Of a DNA stretch of 64,000 nucleotides, positions 61,700 to 64,000 are shown piece by piece. A model generated the notes under the pieces. The model saw only the letters and a program-made list of their open reading frames with translations. It did no database searches and was not told the origin of the DNA. This stretch comes from Fuerstiella marisgermanici (GTDB lineage Bacteria > Planctomycetota > Planctomycetia > Planctomycetales > Planctomycetaceae): positions 2,666,001 to 2,730,000 of the forward strand of contig NZ_CP017641.1 in assembly GCF_001983935.1 (NCBI RefSeq), given 5' to 3'. The position numbers were made by a program, and so were the translations under genes. Every line of letters starts with the position of its first letter. Position 1 is the stretch's first letter.

Positions 61700-64000
61700 T
61701 TATTCACGCAGCGAGGTCCGCACAATTCGGCCCGAATCCAGCGTCCATTGAGCGGTCTGCGTCAGCAGAGTCGTCACCACGTCCGGCGTTTCCACGATAC
61801 GAATCAATTCTGCCGTGAAGCCCAATCCGGATGCCTGCGGTCGAAACCGGAAGTCCGCGATTCGGCCAAACGCGGGACTACTGACGGACAAAACTCCGTC
61901 GTGAAACGAAATACCGCGAACGCCGTACAGATCCAGCGACAGGTCAGAAAAGCTGTCCAGTTGCTGGATCGTTTCAAACACGCCCGTGCGAATGTTGAGA
62001 ATGACGACCTTCGCGTCCCACGTGACAGCGATCACGCGATCGTCATCAAACTTCTCCATCTCATAAATCCACTGGCCAACATTGTGAGCGTGCACGGTTG
62101 CCACCGGATTGGCCGACTGCAAACTACCCGGCGCAAAAACGCTGAAGACTTTATCCGGCGTTGTGTCGTGCAACACCACGCGAGTTCCATCGTCCATCAC
62201 GACAACTCGCCCGGAACGACTACCGCCAAAACCGTAGCCATGTTGAGGCAGGAATTCGTAAACAGATGCAGGTGTGGAACCGTAGCGCCCTGTGTCACGC
62301 CAGCCAGCGAATGTCAGCATCTTCGCACTCAGCCGATCCAGCAGGATAATTTCGTCATCAGTGATTGTGATGGAATACCATCTTAGCGCGGCATCCACTT
62401 CGTAGACTCGATGAATGACGGGCGCCTCCGAATCTGTGACGTCCAGGACCAAAAGGAACTCATCCGCAACAGGTTCGCTGGATATCTTTCGGCCAGCGTG
62501 TATCGCGATGTATTCGCGCTTCGAAGTCGGATCAACATACGTGCCCGCGACGCCGCCCCAGTCATTGAGCACCCCGAACTGCGGATCGACAAATTGCGTC
62601 GGCAACGTCACTTCGGATATCTGGTTCGTTTCCGCCGAATACTCCACAATCGAACGACGACTGCCACGGTATTCGAACAGCAGTTTGTCGTCAGTGATCA
62701 CCGTCGCCTGGTCCACAGGGCTCGCGACGGGAATCGACGTGTAATCACCAACGGTCCAGGTATCGGCGTTCACTTTTTTAGAAAGTTCCGTCAGCACCAG
62801 AACGTGCAAGCCGCCGGACGTGCTGATCAGTTTCGCGCCGGTTGATGTTTGCACCAATCGGCCGCTGTAGCCGGAAACCAACGTCGACGAATTGGAGACA
62901 CTTAAGCGGCCATCTGGTGTCGCCAATACCTTCAACAGTACGCTGTGTTCACGATTGCTGAAGATGGCGATGTGGCTGTCATCGACATCGGCAATCCGGC
63001 TTGGGTCGACGTAATTGTCGTTGGGGTCACGGTAGTTGAAGTCGCTGGGATCACGTGACGCGTCGGGCAGATAATCGACCAGATCGACGAATCCAAATTC
63101 GTAGGTCTGAGTGTTGTTCCATGTCAAAAACCCGTTGCGATCAGTCGACAGGTAGAACAAGGTGCTCTGGCCATTCGGTAACGCAACCGTTTTTAGCTTC
63201 CCACCAAGGTACGGCCCCGCAAACGGGCTGCGCGAAATGAATGCCACCGCATTTCCAGCTTGGTCTGCGGCGTTCGTCAGCGTTTTTGCGGTCGGATCGT
63301 ACGTCTTGACGACGATTCCAGCGACGGTCGGAGTCGCCAGAAACACGGTGTAGGTGCCGTTATCGCGAGCCACCGCCGACACCTGCATGGCTCGCCCGCT
63401 TGTTAAAATGAAGCCCTGGTCCGTTTCAGTCGCTGCTGGAACTCCCACTTCAAAAAGCTGACCGGCGGCATCCACATCCAGAATTCGCAACCGGTCGCTG
63501 CGGTTGAACACCACCAGAATTTGGCCGTTGGACAGCACTTCGACATCCATCGCGTCCGGCGCGGTGTTGGCTGCTCCGGGCGACAATTGGAACTCCGATA
63601 CAACGCGCCACTGTTTGACGTTGACGATCCGCAGCTCATTGGAACCGCGGCTAAGCACCAGAAGACGATCGTCGTCCAGAAACGTCATGTCGCCGACGTT
63701 GGTTCCCATCGGCAGATCAGCAAACTGCAATTCGTTGCGGCCGGTATCGTTATTCTGGATCACGGGCCGAGCAGGAAATCCCTGATCATCCAGTTCAAAC
63801 CGTGCCAGCACTGAAGCGCCAAACGATTCACCCAGACCATTGGCGACCAGAAGATATTGCTTCCCGTTGTCGTCATAACGCTCGACAAGATTGGGTGAGG
63901 CCAGCGGCAAGGCGGCCGGGTCGTCGACGTCGTAAAGGTCAAGCTGCGTTATTCGAGTCGAATCGACGGTAAACTCAGTTCCGTTACTCCATTCTCCAGC
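61700..64000 (-). CDS. Secreted beta-propeller domain protein, 5' end beyond the window
   Basis: The frame is open to the last base of the window, so the N-terminus is missing; about 766 codons are visible. Strands follow a repeated pattern: LLVANGLGESFGASVLARFE, DDRLLVLSRGSNELRIVNVK, NGQILVVFNRSDRLRILDVD and EYIAIHAGRKISSEPVADEF, with LVLDVTD and VVILNIRTG in later blades. This is the beta-propeller domain family of secreted proteins found in large planctomycete surface proteins. No dockerin or C-terminal sorting domain is seen; the chain ends after an IVETPDVVTTLLTQTAQWTL segment. It precedes the GT-C-like gene by 89 bp on the same strand. Confidence 0.78.
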   Translation of the reverse strand, partial: AGEWSNGTEFTVDSTRITQLDLYDVDDPAALPLASPNLVERYDDNGKQYLLVANGLGESFGASVLARFELDDQGFPARPVIQNNDTGRNELQFADLPMGTNVGDMTFLDDDRLLVLSRGSNELRIVNVKQWRVVSEFQLSPGAANTAPDAMDVEVLSNGQILVVFNRSDRLRILDVDAAGQLFEVGVPAATETDQGFILTSGRAMQVSAVARDNGTYTVFLATPTVAGIVVKTYDPTAKTLTNAADQAGNAVAFISRSPFAGPYLGGKLKTVALPNGQSTLFYLSTDRNGFLTWNNTQTYEFGFVDLVDYLPDASRDPSDFNYRDPNDNYVDPSRIADVDDSHIAIFSNREHSVLLKVLATPDGRLSVSNSSTLVSGYSGRLVQTSTGAKLISTSGGLHVLVLTELSKKVNADTWTVGDYTSIPVASPVDQATVITDDKLLFEYRGSRRSIVEYSAETNQISEVTLPTQFVDPQFGVLNDWGGVAGTYVDPTSKREYIAIHAGRKISSEPVADEFLLVLDVTDSEAPVIHRVYEVDAALRWYSITITDDEIILLDRLSAKMLTFAGWRDTGRYGSTPASVYEFLPQHGYGFGGSRSGRVVVMDDGTRVVLHDTTPDKVFSVFAPGSLQSANPVATVHAHNVGQWIYEMEKFDDDRVIAVTWDAKVVILNIRTGVFETIQQLDSFSDLSLDLYGVRGISFHDGVLSVSSPAFGRIADFRFRPQASGLGFTAELIRIVETPDVVTTLLTQTAQWTLDSGRIVRTSLRE

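Noticed and set aside
1-64000. tRNA, rRNA, CRISPR array, IS element or prophage genes
   Set aside because: No cloverleaf-like sequence ending in a TTCGA-type arm, no regularly spaced repeats, no transposase, integrase or phage structural motif was seen on either strand.

Overview
The window looks like chromosomal DNA of a planctomycete (Planctomycetota). The evidence is gene content: a DUF1559 pseudopilin-like protein, a PVC-type heme-binding dehydrogenase/cytochrome c fused to a sulfatase, many secreted beta-propeller proteins (PQQ-like, SBBP, BNR, GH-like), single-gene transcription units, long linkers and GC-rich codon use. No species can be named. No rRNA, tRNA, CRISPR array, transposase or replication origin was seen. 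Both edges cut a gene: a PQQ-propeller protein on the left and a beta-propeller protein on the right.

Layout. 1-9.8 kb: PQQ/LamG protein, a zinc-free quinone oxidoreductase, an RND efflux pump with its adaptor, and a SpoIIAA-like protein. 10.2-18.2 kb: a secreted carbohydrate/ester degradation neighbourhood with two related GH-like propellers, an RraA-like aldolase overlapping one of them, a hydrolase relic, a PLC-like phosphodiesterase, a BNR sialidase-like protein and an alpha/beta hydrolase. 18.5-22.2 kb: an accessory island with a compact three-gene operon (DUF262 protein, HEPN-type nuclease, DNA cytosine methyltransferase), with copies of one palindromic repeat on either side. 22.4-34.4 kb: an esterase, a DUF1559 protein, an SBBP protein, a HlyD/ABC-2 exporter, an odd lipoprotein and a subtilisin. 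34.6-52.3 kb: a giant pseudokinase/AAA/histidine-kinase hybrid, a hotdog-methyltransferase fusion, a FadL-type porin, the sulfatase-cytochrome fusion and a second hybrid histidine kinase. 52.3-64 kb: a two-gene DUF1499 operon, rsfS, an endonuclease/phosphatase-family protein, DUF2752, a tandem lipoprotein pair, rlmB, and a TPR-like plus GT-C-like membrane protein pair.

The strongest candidate for a little-described system is the DUF262-HEPN-methyltransferase operon. It reads as a restriction-modification-like or abortive defence module with no classical restriction endonuclease. The second is a dispersed element of about 103 nt, present three times (15525, 34564, 56867), whose stems keep pairing through compensatory base changes. 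A third is a leader with mutually exclusive hairpins and a terminator directly before the sulfatase-cytochrome gene. Functional statements rest on motif recognition by eye; no database search was run.
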